Below are positions 48,235 through 57,068 of a stretch of DNA of 64,000 nt, in pieces. Numbering within the stretch: position 1 is the stretch's first letter; the number at the start of each line of letters is the position of its first letter. Position numbers and translations under genes: made by a program. A model generated the notes under the pieces. That model had not been told where the DNA came from, made no database searches, and saw nothing but the letters and a program-made list of their open reading frames with translations. Location: the NCBI RefSeq assembly GCF_001941625.1, contig NZ_CP016076.1:4030001-4094000 (forward strand), given 5' to 3'. This DNA comes from Actinoalloteichus fjordicus (GTDB lineage Bacteria > Actinomycetota > Actinomycetes > Mycobacteriales > Pseudonocardiaceae).

Positions 48235-50226
48235 GTGACCACGCCGGTCGAGACACTCGAATTCCAATCCGAGGCCCGTCAACTGCTGCAGTTGATGATT
48301 CACTCCATCTATTCGAACAAGGACACCTTCCTGCGAGAGCTGGTGTCCAACGCCTCGGACGCCTTGGACAAGCTGCGGTTGGAGACCTACCGCGACAAGG
48401 ACCTCGAGGCGGACACCTCCGACCTGCACGTTCGCCTGGAGGTCGACAAGGAGCAGCGCACGCTGACGGTGCGCGACAACGGAATCGGGATGAACCGTGA
48501 CGATGTCGTGAGCCTCATCGGCACCATCGCCAAGTCGGGCACTGCAGAGTTCCTCACCAAGCTCAAGGCCTCCCAGTCCCAGGACTCGGCGGTCGCCCAG
48601 GACCTCATCGGCCAGTTCGGGGTCGGCTTCTATTCGAGTTTCATGGTCGCCGACAAGGTCACGCTCGTGACCCGCCGGGCAGGCGAGGTCGAAGGCGTGC
48701 GCTGGGAGTCCGACGGCGACGGCACTTACACGATCGGTCCCGCCGAGGACGCCCCCCAGGGCACCTCGGTGATCCTGCACCTCAAGCCTGCGGACGCCGA
48801 CGACCAGCTCTACGACTACACCTCGCCTGCGAAGCTGCGCGAGGTCGTCAAGCGCTACTCCGACTTCATCACCTGGCCGATCCGGATGGCCGTCGAGGCC
48901 CCAGCCGCTCCCGAGACGGCAGCGGCGACCCCGGAGGCCGACGGGGAGCAGGCCGACGCCGAGCAGGCGAAGGACGACGCCGCGACGCCGGCGCTGGAGA
49001 CGCTCAACTCCATGAAGGCCCTGTGGGCCCGTCCCAAGGACGAGGTCACGCAGGCGGAGTACACCGAGTTCTACAAGCACGTCAGCCACGACTGGACCGA
49101 CCCGCTGGAGACGATCCGGCTCGCAGCCGAGGGGACCTTCGAGTACCAGGCGCTGCTGTTCCTGCCCTCCCGCGCGCCGCTGGACCTGTTCATGCGGGAC
49201 ACCAGGCGCGGCGTGCAGCTCTACGTCAAGCGCGTCTTCATCATGGACGACTGTGAGGAGCTCGTCCCCGAGTACCTCCGTTTCGTCAAGGGCGTCGTCG
49301 ACGCCCAGGACCTCTCGCTCAACGTGTCGCGGGAGATCCTCCAGCAGGACCGTCAGATCCAGTTGATCCGCCGACGCCTGGTCAAGAAGGTGTTGTCGAC
49401 GATCAAGGACATGATGGCGAACAGCCCGGAGACCTACGCGACCTTCTGGTCCGAGTTCGGCCGCGCCGTCAAGGAGGGCCTGCTCTCGGACTTCGACAAC
49501 CGCGAGGCGATCCTGGAGATCTGCTCCTTCCCCTCCACACACGACGAGGAGAAGCCGACGAGCCTGCGGGAGTACGTCGAGCGAATGAAGGAGGGTCAGG
49601 AGCACATCTACTACCTGACCGGCGACTCCCGGGCGAGCATCGAGAACTCGCCGCACCTGGAGGCGTTCCGGGCCAAGGGCTACGAGGTGCTGGCGCTGAC
49701 CGACCAGATCGACGAGATGTGGATCGACTCGGTCGACGGCTTCGACGGGACGCGCTTCCAGTCGGTGGCCAAGGGGCAGGTCGACCTCGACACCGAGGAG
49801 GAGAAGAAGACCTCCGAGTCCGAGCGCGCCCAGCGGGAGAAGGACTTCGCGACCCTGCTGTCGCGCATGTCCGCGAGCCTGGCCGACGAGGTGAAGGAGG
49901 TCCGGCTCTCCGCCCGGCTGACGACCTCCCCCGCCTGCATCGTGGGCGACACGCACGACGTCACCCCGACTCTGGAGAAGATGTACCGCGCGATGGGCCA
50001 GGACATCCCGCAGATCAAGCGCATCCTGGAGCTGAACCCGACGCACCCGCTGGTGACGCGCCTGCGCGCCGCCCACGATGAACAGCCCGACGGCGACGGT
50101 GACGGCGCACTCGCCGAGACCGCCGAGCTGCTGTACGGGATGGCGCTGCTCGCCGAGGGCGGCGAACTCGCCGACACGGCACGGTTCACCCGGCTGCTGG
50201 CGGGCAGGCTGGAGAAGTCGCTGTAA
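48235..50226 (+). CDS. htpG: Molecular chaperone HtpG (bacterial Hsp90)
   Basis: A 663-residue cytoplasmic ATP-dependent chaperone. The N-terminal GHKL ATPase domain begins [20 protein letters not shown], with the ATP-lid motifs DNGIGM (81-86) and GQFGVGFYS (about 130). An acidic, Ala-rich linker (about 224-255) separates it from the middle domain ([32 protein letters not shown]-type segment), and the C-terminal dimerisation part ends at residue 663. The start is GTG with GGAAAGGA 8 bases upstream. It is a housekeeping gene between two accessory regions. Its TAA stop touches the left arm of an inverted-repeat element. Confidence 0.98.
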
Positions 50227-50388
50227 GAGCCTGTCTTTGATCCCCCTGGAGTCGTGAGCGGGGATCAGCGTGGCCGAGCTGCCAGGCGGAGGAAGGAGAC
50301 CTGACGGAGTCATGTCGACTGACGACAACGCCGCAGATCGCCGCGCCTGCCCCGCGCAACAGGACAGTGGGGATCAAAGACAGGCTCT
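50226..50388. mobile_element. 163-bp MITE-like element with 20-bp perfect terminal inverted repeats
   Basis: AGAGCCTGTCTTTGATCCCC at 50226-50245 recurs as its exact reverse complement at 50369-50388. The 123 bases between encode nothing I can support. The size, perfect ends and absence of a transposase fit a miniature inverted-repeat element or the deletion remnant of an insertion sequence. A target duplication is not clear: TAA precedes the left GAGCC end and TCA follows the right one. The left end overlaps the last base of the htpG stop codon. Confidence 0.7.
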
Positions 50389-50582
50389 CAGACAGCGGAC
50401 CGGGCCACGGCCTGGGTTCGGACGCACTGTCACCCGGCGTGCTCTGTACCGGGGACACGGCGACGGGCGTCCGGACTCGGGTCGTAGTCCGGGTTCGGGC
50501 GCCACCGTGGCGGTCGCCGCAGGCCCGCGGCAGGCACTCAGCACCGCAGTCACGAAGAAGTACCCGGACCGCCCGCGCTTTT

Positions 50583-50594
50583 AGAATCCGATAA
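50583..50594 (+). promoter_or_regulatory. -10 box (TAGAAT) for a probably leaderless C-methyltransferase mRNA
   Basis: TAGAAT at 50583-50588 is followed by the ATG at 50594, so transcription would begin at or next to the start codon. No Shine-Dalgarno is present. No good -35 box is seen. Confidence 0.45.
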
Positions 50595-51814
50595 TGGACA
50601 GGAGATGTCGTATCTGCGGTGGCCCGGTACAGGAATTCCTCGATCTGGGTCGGCATCCGACAGCGAACGGTTTTCCACTGCCTGCCGAGTCCGACCGCGA
50701 GACGCTCTTTCGCCTCGCCATCGGTTCCTGTGTGCAGTGCACGATGGTGCAGCTCATCGACGAGATGCCACAGGAACTCCGATATCATGCGGAATATCGA
50801 TATCACGCCTCCGGATCAGCGGGCCACCGACGACATTTCGCCGAGAACGCACGTCGGCTCCTGGCTACGGAACTCACCGGCCGAGACCCGTTCATCGTGG
50901 AGATCGGCAGCAACGACGGCGTCCTGCTCGCCTCGATAGCCCAGGCAGGGATCAGACATCTGGGGGTGGAGCCGTCCGCGACCGTGGCCGAGGTGGCGGA
51001 GTCGAAGGGCGTGCAGGTGCTGCGGGCATTCTTCGACGAGCGGACCGCCGAGGCGATCCGCTCCGGACACGGCATGGCCGACGTCGTGTTCGGAGCGAAC
51101 ACGATCTGCCACATCGCCCACATCGACTCCGTCCTGCGTGGAGTCGACGCGCTGTTGGCGCCCCACGGCGTCTTCGTGTTCGAAGAGCCCTACCTCGGAA
51201 CGGTGATCGAGGGCACCGCCTTCGACCAGATCTACGATGAACACGTCCTGTACTTCAGCGTGACGTCGGTGCAGGCGATGGCCGCGCACTTCGGCTTCGA
51301 ACTGGTCGACGTCGAGCCCACTCCCCTACATGGTGGGGAGATCCGCTACACGCTGGCGCGCGTCGGAGCACGAGCCGTGCAGCCGTCGGTTCCGAGGATG
51401 ATCGGCGAGGAACTGACGCGAAAGCTGACGGACCCTGCGACGTTCGAGCGCTTCGGCCGTACCGTCGAGCGGATCCGGGAGGACCTGGTCACGCTACTCA
51501 CCAGATTACGGGCCGCCGGAAAGCGGGTGGTCGGCTACGGCGCACCCGGCAAGTGCGCCACAGTCACCAACTACTGCGACATCCGCCCCGACCTCGTGCC
51601 GTTCGTCTGTGACTCCACCCCCGCCAAGCAGGGCCGACTCGTCCCGGGGTCGCATCTACCGGTACGGCCCCCTGCGGCGTTCAGCGATCCATACCCGGAT
51701 TACGCCCTGCTGTTCGCGTGGAATCACGCGGACGAGATCATGGCCAAAGAACAGGACTTCCGCGCCGGCGGCGGGCAGTGGATCCGCTATGTACCGGAGG
51801 TCCACATCGTCTGA
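50594..51814 (+). CDS. NDP-sugar C-methyltransferase (TylCIII/EvaC family)
   Basis: A 406-residue S-adenosylmethionine-dependent enzyme of the family that adds a branch methyl group to a deoxysugar nucleotide, usually at C3 or C5. The N-terminal zinc-binding part has C5-x2-C8 and C46-x2-C49. The SAM site is FIVEIGSNDGVLL (100-112), and the C-terminal domain carries RVVGYGAPGKCATVTNYC, typical of the family. The length matches. Codon 305 is TTA, a rare codon used for bldA control in streptomycetes. It is the first of a sugar-gene group with the DegT aminotransferase and sugar dehydrogenase. The position methylated cannot be told. Confidence 0.92.
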   Translation: MDRRCRICGGPVQEFLDLGRHPTANGFPLPAESDRETLFRLAIGSCVQCTMVQLIDEMPQELRYHAEYRYHASGSAGHRRHFAENARRLLATELTGRDPFIVEIGSNDGVLLASIAQAGIRHLGVEPSATVAEVAESKGVQVLRAFFDERTAEAIRSGHGMADVVFGANTICHIAHIDSVLRGVDALLAPHGVFVFEEPYLGTVIEGTAFDQIYDEHVLYFSVTSVQAMAAHFGFELVDVEPTPLHGGEIRYTLARVGARAVQPSVPRMIGEELTRKLTDPATFERFGRTVERIREDLVTLLTRLRAAGKRVVGYGAPGKCATVTNYCDIRPDLVPFVCDSTPAKQGRLVPGSHLPVRPPAAFSDPYPDYALLFAWNHADEIMAKEQDFRAGGGQWIRYVPEVHIV

Positions 51815-52288
51815 GGGTGCCCCGGGTCGGCACGAATCTCACGATCCGGGCGTCTTTCCATGGCGCGGCTGCCTCGACGTGAGTCGCGCCGTGCGGCGTT
51901 CGTCGCCCGGTCACCATGGGTGTCTCCAGCCGGCCCAGGTCCTCAGCAGAATGGCGGCTCAGCGCCGTCTCCTCCGAAGCGACGCACGCCCGAGTTCCGG
52001 CCCTCGGCTCAGCCGCCTGCTGCGGCGCAGCGGAGACCGGGCGGACGCACCGTGTGGAGGTACGCGGACCAGCCACGCCGGGCTCTCGGCCCGGTCGACC
52101 AGGAACGGCTCTCGCCGCACCGCGAACCGCGTCCCGGCCCGCCGGGCGCTCGATCGAAGCGTGCGACGGGCGCACGACGGCAGTCGTCGACGCAGAGCAG
52201 CGCGATCCACGATCACCGCGCAGGCTCGGCGTCGACACCTCGTGCGCGCAGGCGAACCAATCCGAACGCGACGGGCGCCGGAGCCTCG
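51815..52288. other. Convergent intergenic region, nothing recognised
   Basis: 474 bases between the C-methyltransferase (plus) and the aminotransferase (minus). The frames here are Arg/Pro/Ser-rich without homology. It could be the remains of a deleted sugar gene, but there is no positive evidence. Confidence 0.35.
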
Positions 52289-53452
52289 TCAGCGACCTTC
52301 GTCGGCCCGACGGCGCGCACGGACCGAGGACCGCACTGCGGTGACGACGCGTTCCACGTCGTCGTCGCTCAACGACTGGTGCATGGGCAGCAACAGCGTC
52401 CGTTCGGCGGCATCCTCGGCGTCCGGGAGGACGACGTCCGAACCGTACGCCGCCACTTTGTGCAGGAGGGGGTACCGGAAGGTGGTGTAGATGCCACGTT
52501 CGTAGAGATCGCGAGCCACCTCGTCCCGGATGCCACCGTCGAACCTGACCCAGTACATGTAGTGGGAGGTCTCGTGTCCCTCAGGCAGCTGAGGAGGACA
52601 GGACATCCCCTGGAGCCCCGCGAACTCCTGGTCGTAACGACGCGCGACCTCACGCCTGCGTGCCATGAACTCGGGAAGCCTGCTGAGCTGGACACTGCCG
52701 ACGGCGGTGAGCACGTCGTTGGTCACCGACCGCCGGGCGAAGGCCGACACCTCGAACTCCCACCATCGGGTACGGCTGCGCTGTGCCTGGTCGTAGCCGC
52801 TGGCCTGCTCGAGACCGAAGTAGGCGAGTCTGGGTGCCCTGGCCGCCAGTTCCGGATCACGAACGTAGAGCATCCCGCCGTCGACGGTGACCACGATCTT
52901 GCCGTGGTCGAAGCTCCAGACGGCCAGGTCGCCGAACGTCCCACACGCCCGACCGTCCACCCGAGAGTCGATGGCGATGGCGGCGTCCTCGATCAGAAGC
53001 ACCCCGCGCTCTCGGCACAGTTGCGCGATGGCCGCGATGTCGCCGGGATACCCGCCGTAGTGCAGCACGAGCACTGCCTTCGTCCTCGGCGTCATCGCAG
53101 CCCGGATCGAATCGGCAGTCGGGTTGAGTCCGTGAGGATCCACATCGCAGAACACCGGCCGGGCACCCCGCGCCGCGACGGCGTTGGCAGCACCGACGAA
53201 GCTCACCGTCGGCATCACCACCTCGGTGCCGGGACCGACGCCTGCCAGCTCCATCGCCAGAAAAGTCGCCTCGGTGCAGGAGTTCACCGAGGTGACGTGA
53301 CCAGGATCGACCCCGATATGCCGGGCGAACTCCGCCTCGAATGCCGCAGTACGCGGCCCCCGCCCGATCCAGTTGCTCTCGAAGACCTCCTGCACAGCGG
53401 CCAGCTCGCGCGTTCCGAGCGACGGTTGAAATATATTGATCATCTCACTCAT
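52289..53452 (-). CDS. DegT/DnrJ/EryC1-family sugar aminotransferase
   Basis: A 387-residue PLP enzyme that should transfer an amino group to a keto-sugar nucleotide. The N-terminal substrate loop is FESNWIGRGPRTAAFEAEFA, the PLP-binding acid is in LLIEDAAIA (D156), and the Schiff-base lysine is K185 in SFDHGKIVVTVDGG. The ATG at 53452 is used because GGAG lies 7 bases before it and the family N-terminus (INIFQPSLGTRELAAV) starts there. It is divergent from the nucleotide-sugar dehydrogenase. With that gene it resembles the 4-aminopentose route known from calicheamicin (dehydrogenase, decarboxylase, aminotransferase), but no decarboxylase is in the window. Confidence 0.93.
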   Translation of the reverse strand: MSEMINIFQPSLGTRELAAVQEVFESNWIGRGPRTAAFEAEFARHIGVDPGHVTSVNSCTEATFLAMELAGVGPGTEVVMPTVSFVGAANAVAARGARPVFCDVDPHGLNPTADSIRAAMTPRTKAVLVLHYGGYPGDIAAIAQLCRERGVLLIEDAAIAIDSRVDGRACGTFGDLAVWSFDHGKIVVTVDGGMLYVRDPELAARAPRLAYFGLEQASGYDQAQRSRTRWWEFEVSAFARRSVTNDVLTAVGSVQLSRLPEFMARRREVARRYDQEFAGLQGMSCPPQLPEGHETSHYMYWVRFDGGIRDEVARDLYERGIYTTFRYPLLHKVAAYGSDVVLPDAEDAAERTLLLPMHQSLSDDDVERVVTAVRSSVRARRRADEGR

Positions 53453-53835
53453 CACACACTCCGATTCGAGTTGGCCGGGACGAACGATCCCGTCATCATG
53501 GTCCCAGCAGGCGCCGCGATTCGGTAGCTCCCTGACTAGGTCCGCACGATCCGACAAATTCAATCCATCAATGCGACACCGGTCGGAACAGAATTCCGCA
53601 AGCGCGGCCCGGGGGAATCCGTTGACGCACCACCTTTGCGGGCACGCATCGGCGACTGTCGTACGACGGCGGAACACGCTGCACCGACGGTGAGCACCTT
53701 GCGACAACTCACATAGTCTACCGCGCTGCTAACGTGGCAGGCGACCGAGTGGTCACCGGAATTCGGCCGCATCTCGGCCCGACGCCATTCGCAGGGAATC
53801 GGCCGCACTCTGCCGACAGCTAGGGAAGAGCAGTC
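53453..53835. other. Divergent promoter region of aminotransferase and sugar dehydrogenase
   Basis: No gene. It is clearly less GC-rich than its surroundings (for example 53540-53600 and 53700-53735), as expected for promoters. I cannot assign a confident -35/-10 pair. GGGAAGAG before 53836 is the ribosome site of the dehydrogenase. Confidence 0.5.
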
Positions 53836-55188
53836 ATGCGATTCATTCCACGGTTTCGTCACCCCCGTATCGCCGTCGTCGGTTTCGGTTATGTCGGGTC
53901 GTGTCTCGGGGTCACGCTGGCCGAACTCGGCAGGCCCGTCGTCGCGATCGACAAGGACGGCGTGTTGATCGACGAACTCCGAGCGGGGCGGTGCCCGATT
54001 CCGGAGCCTGGTCTTTCCGAGGCGGTGGCCAGGCTGCACGGCTCAGAGCTGCTGACGTTCACCACCGACCACGACGCCGTACGAGACGCGGACATCGTGA
54101 TCATCACGGTGGGCACGCCGGTGGATGAGCACGGCACCCTCCTGACCGACGCACTAGAGCAGGTCTGCGGGCAACTCGCCGCCCGGCTACGACGGGAGCA
54201 GCTCGTGATCCTCAAGAGCACCGTCTCACCAGGGACGACCCGCACGCTGGTCGCACCCCTGCTCGAGCGCTCCGGGCTCCGCGTCGAGCACGATTTCGGA
54301 CTGGCGTTCACTCCGGAGCGGCTTGCCGAGGGGTCCGCACTGGCGCAACTGCGCACGCTGCCGATCGTGGTAGGCGGGTGTGGACCCGACAGCGCCGCGG
54401 CCGCCGAGCAGTTCTGGGCGCAGGCCCTGGAGGTCCCGACGCAGACAGTGCCGACACCGGAGACAGCCGAGGTCGTCAAGCTGGCCACCAACTGGTGGAT
54501 CGATGCCAACATCGCCATCGCCAACGAGGTGGCCCGACTCTCGGCGGCCTTCGACGTCGATGTACTCGACGTGATCGGAGCTGCCAATCAGCTGCCCAAG
54601 GGCGAACGGCACGTCAACATCCTGCTGCCCAGCATCGGCGTCGGCGGGTCGTGCCTCGTCAAGGACCCGTGGATGGTGTGGCGAGCCGCACGTGACCGGG
54701 GCGTCGATCTGCGGACCATACCGGTGGCCCGCCAGGTCAATGAGGCTATGCCAGGTCACAGCCGCCAGGTGATCAGCGATGAACTCCTCAAGCTCAACGT
54801 CAGCCCCGCAGCGGCGAAGGTCGCCGTGTTGGGCGTGACGTTCAAGAACGACACCGGCGATCTCCGCAACACACCGGTCAAGGGAGTGGTGGACGCCCTG
54901 CTGGCTGCGGGGACGACGGTGACGTTGTTCGACCCCTTGGCCGATCCCGATGCCGTTCACGACATGTTCGGCATCCGGCCCGAGTCGACGCTCGAGGCCG
55001 CGGTCGACGGCGCGCACTGCGTCGCGATCCTCGCCGGGCACCGCCAGTTTCGCGAGATCGACTTCGCGGCGCTGTGTACGGTCGTCGCCGACCAGTGTCT
55101 GATCTTCGACGGGCGGATCTACTACCCGGCCGACACGATCCGTCGGCTCCACGACCTCGGGCTGCACTACCGGGGGATCGGGCGTTGA
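53836..55188 (+). CDS. Nucleotide-sugar dehydrogenase (UDP-glucose/GDP-mannose dehydrogenase family)
   Basis: A 450-residue NAD-dependent enzyme that oxidises C6 of a nucleotide sugar to a carboxylate in two steps. The NAD motif is VVGFGYVGSCLG (14-25), the substrate lysine is K215 in ETAEVVKLATNWW, and the catalytic cysteine is C273 in GVGGSCLVKDP. The C-terminal domain (VAVLGVTFKNDTGDLRNTP) is complete. Beside the DegT aminotransferase it suggests a uronic-acid-derived sugar, either an amino-uronate or, with a decarboxylase elsewhere, an aminopentose. It is convergent with the class III aminotransferase and shares a terminator with it. Confidence 0.94.
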   Translation: MRFIPRFRHPRIAVVGFGYVGSCLGVTLAELGRPVVAIDKDGVLIDELRAGRCPIPEPGLSEAVARLHGSELLTFTTDHDAVRDADIVIITVGTPVDEHGTLLTDALEQVCGQLAARLRREQLVILKSTVSPGTTRTLVAPLLERSGLRVEHDFGLAFTPERLAEGSALAQLRTLPIVVGGCGPDSAAAAEQFWAQALEVPTQTVPTPETAEVVKLATNWWIDANIAIANEVARLSAAFDVDVLDVIGAANQLPKGERHVNILLPSIGVGGSCLVKDPWMVWRAARDRGVDLRTIPVARQVNEAMPGHSRQVISDELLKLNVSPAAAKVAVLGVTFKNDTGDLRNTPVKGVVDALLAAGTTVTLFDPLADPDAVHDMFGIRPESTLEAAVDGAHCVAILAGHRQFREIDFAALCTVVADQCLIFDGRIYYPADTIRRLHDLGLHYRGIGR

Positions 55189-55433
55189 CCAGCGGGGCGC
55201 CCGCGATCCGCCCCGTACTTCGCTCGGCACCGCGATCGACGTAGGCAGGCAGGCACGCCCGGCAGGTTCCCCCACGAGTCGGGCTCCGCCTCCCACCGCC
55301 GTACCCGTCTCCGCGCTGAAGGCGTCGGGGCCGCTGGGCGTGTACCACGGCATCGCCCGCCGAAGAGGGACGACTTCCCGGCAGGCAGTCCTTCGGGTCC
55401 CAGTCACGTCCCGGTATTCCGTCGGCGATGCCC

Positions 55434-55467
55434 GACGGGACGGACGCCGTCCAGCGCCCGTCCCGTC
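55434..55467. terminator. Bidirectional terminator in the 336-base convergent gap
   Basis: GACGGGACGG, a 14-base loop, CCGTCCCGTC (10-bp perfect stem). An overlapping CCGTCGG/CCGACGG stem lies just before it. The rest of 55189-55524 holds nothing that I recognise. Confidence 0.7.
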
Positions 55468-55524
55468 GTCGTCGCTAGGAGAACATCGTCGGCCCGCACC
55501 GGGTGAGACCAGTGCGGCCGAACC

Positions 55525-56859
55525 TCATGCGCCGGACCCGGCGAGCACCTCGACCACGGCGGCAGTCGTCCTGCCGACCTCGTCTCCTGTCATGACCAGG
55601 GGCGGGGCCATGATGATGTTGTGCGCGTAAGGTCGAACGATGATCCCGTGCTCGTCACGGATGCGGGCTGTCAACGCGAACACCTCCGGGAAGGGCATCG
55701 GCTCTCGCGTCCGCCGGTCTCGGACCATCTCGACGGCGGCGGCGGCGCCCACCACTCTGACGTCTCCGACGGTGGAGACGTCGGCCAGTGCGGCGAGGCC
55801 TGCGCGGAATCGATCCCCCATCGGGAACGCGCCTGCCACCAGGTCTTCGCGCTCGATGATGTCCAGGTTCGCCAAGGCCACCGCGCTGCCGACGGGGTGG
55901 CCGCTGAAGGTGTAACCATGGAAGAAGCCGGTCTCCCGACAGATGACCTCACCGATCTCATCGCGCATCAGCACCGCACCGAGCGAGAAGTAACCGCTGG
56001 TGAGCCCCTTCGCAGTGGTGATGATGTCGGGTTTCATGCCACGCGCGGCCGATTCGAACCAGGAGCCGGTGCGACCGAACGCCGTGATGACCTCGTCGGC
56101 GACGAGCAGGATCCCGTGCCGAGAGAGCACCTCGCGCACGCGCGGCCAGTAGTCGTCGGGGGGAGTCAGCACGCCGCCGCCGCCCATGACCGGCTCACCG
56201 ACCATCGCCGCGATCCTGCCGGGTCCGATCCGAGCGATCGTCTCCTCCAGCTCGGCGATCAGGAAATCGGTGGGCTCGCGCTCGCCGTACAGCTCGGCCG
56301 CGCGGTAGGCATACGGCGGCGAGACCTTGACGACGTCCGGCAGGTTCGGACCGACACCCGCCTGCATCAGCTCGAAACCGGTCAGGGTTCCGGCACCGTA
56401 GCCCGCACCGTGGAAGCCGAAGTCTCGCGAGATGATCCAGGTACGGTCCGGCTCCCCGCGTCTGCGGTGATAGAGGCGGGCTGCCTTGACTGCGGTCTCG
56501 ACGCTGTCGGAGCCACCGCTGGTGAAGAAGACCTTGTTGAGGTCGTCCGGTGCCAGCCCCGCGAGCCGGGTCGCCAGGGCGATCGTCTTATCGGTGCTGA
56601 ACTCCTGGAAGGTGGTGAAGTACTCCAACTCGGCGATCTGTCGCGCGGCGGCATCGGCGAGCTCACGACGGCCGTGGCCGACATGGGAATGCCACAGCCC
56701 ACCGCCGGTGGCGTCGAGCAGTTCCCTGCCCGCCGCGTCCCACACCGTAGAGCCGCTGCCTCGCACGATGACAACGCGCTCGCCGATCGAGTCCGCCTGC
56801 ATCGGGTGAATGAGATGCCGACGATCCAACTCAGCCAGTTCCGTCGCCGAAAGATCCAT
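55525..56859 (-). CDS. Class III (omega) aminotransferase
   Basis: A 444-residue PLP enzyme of the aspartate-aminotransferase-fold class III family. VFFTSGGSDSVETAVKAAR (110-128) binds the phosphate, D255 (LLVADEVITAFGRTG) contacts the pyridine nitrogen, and K284 (TTAKGLTSGY) is the Schiff-base lysine. Members use beta-alanine, taurine, putrescine or amino-polyol substrates, and the sequence does not say which. In a biosynthetic setting it could make an amine on a sugar or polyketide or supply an amino-acid precursor. The ATG at 56859 lacks a strong ribosome site. The upstream 209 bases are AT-richer and hold its promoter. Confidence 0.93.
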   Translation of the reverse strand: MDLSATELAELDRRHLIHPMQADSIGERVVIVRGSGSTVWDAAGRELLDATGGGLWHSHVGHGRRELADAAARQIAELEYFTTFQEFSTDKTIALATRLAGLAPDDLNKVFFTSGGSDSVETAVKAARLYHRRRGEPDRTWIISRDFGFHGAGYGAGTLTGFELMQAGVGPNLPDVVKVSPPYAYRAAELYGEREPTDFLIAELEETIARIGPGRIAAMVGEPVMGGGGVLTPPDDYWPRVREVLSRHGILLVADEVITAFGRTGSWFESAARGMKPDIITTAKGLTSGYFSLGAVLMRDEIGEVICRETGFFHGYTFSGHPVGSAVALANLDIIEREDLVAGAFPMGDRFRAGLAALADVSTVGDVRVVGAAAAVEMVRDRRTREPMPFPEVFALTARIRDEHGIIVRPYAHNIIMAPPLVMTGDEVGRTTAAVVEVLAGSGA

Positions 56860-57068
56860 TCTTTGGTTCGATGAACTGATCGTCACAATGATTCCAATCA
56901 CGAGTGACCACGATGGGCCGGTTCGAACGAGCCACCAGTCAGGAATAGCACGATGGCGACCGCTGGCCGCTTTCGTCATCGACACTGAAAAGCATCGATT
57001 CACGCATTCCGAGTCTAACCGGCCCGGGCAGTCCGGTTCCCCTCCTGGATTGCTCGCTTCGCAGTCGA

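Noticed and set aside
50226-50388. The inverted repeat as a normal htpG terminator
   Set aside because: The arms are 123 bases apart, far too distant for an intrinsic terminator.
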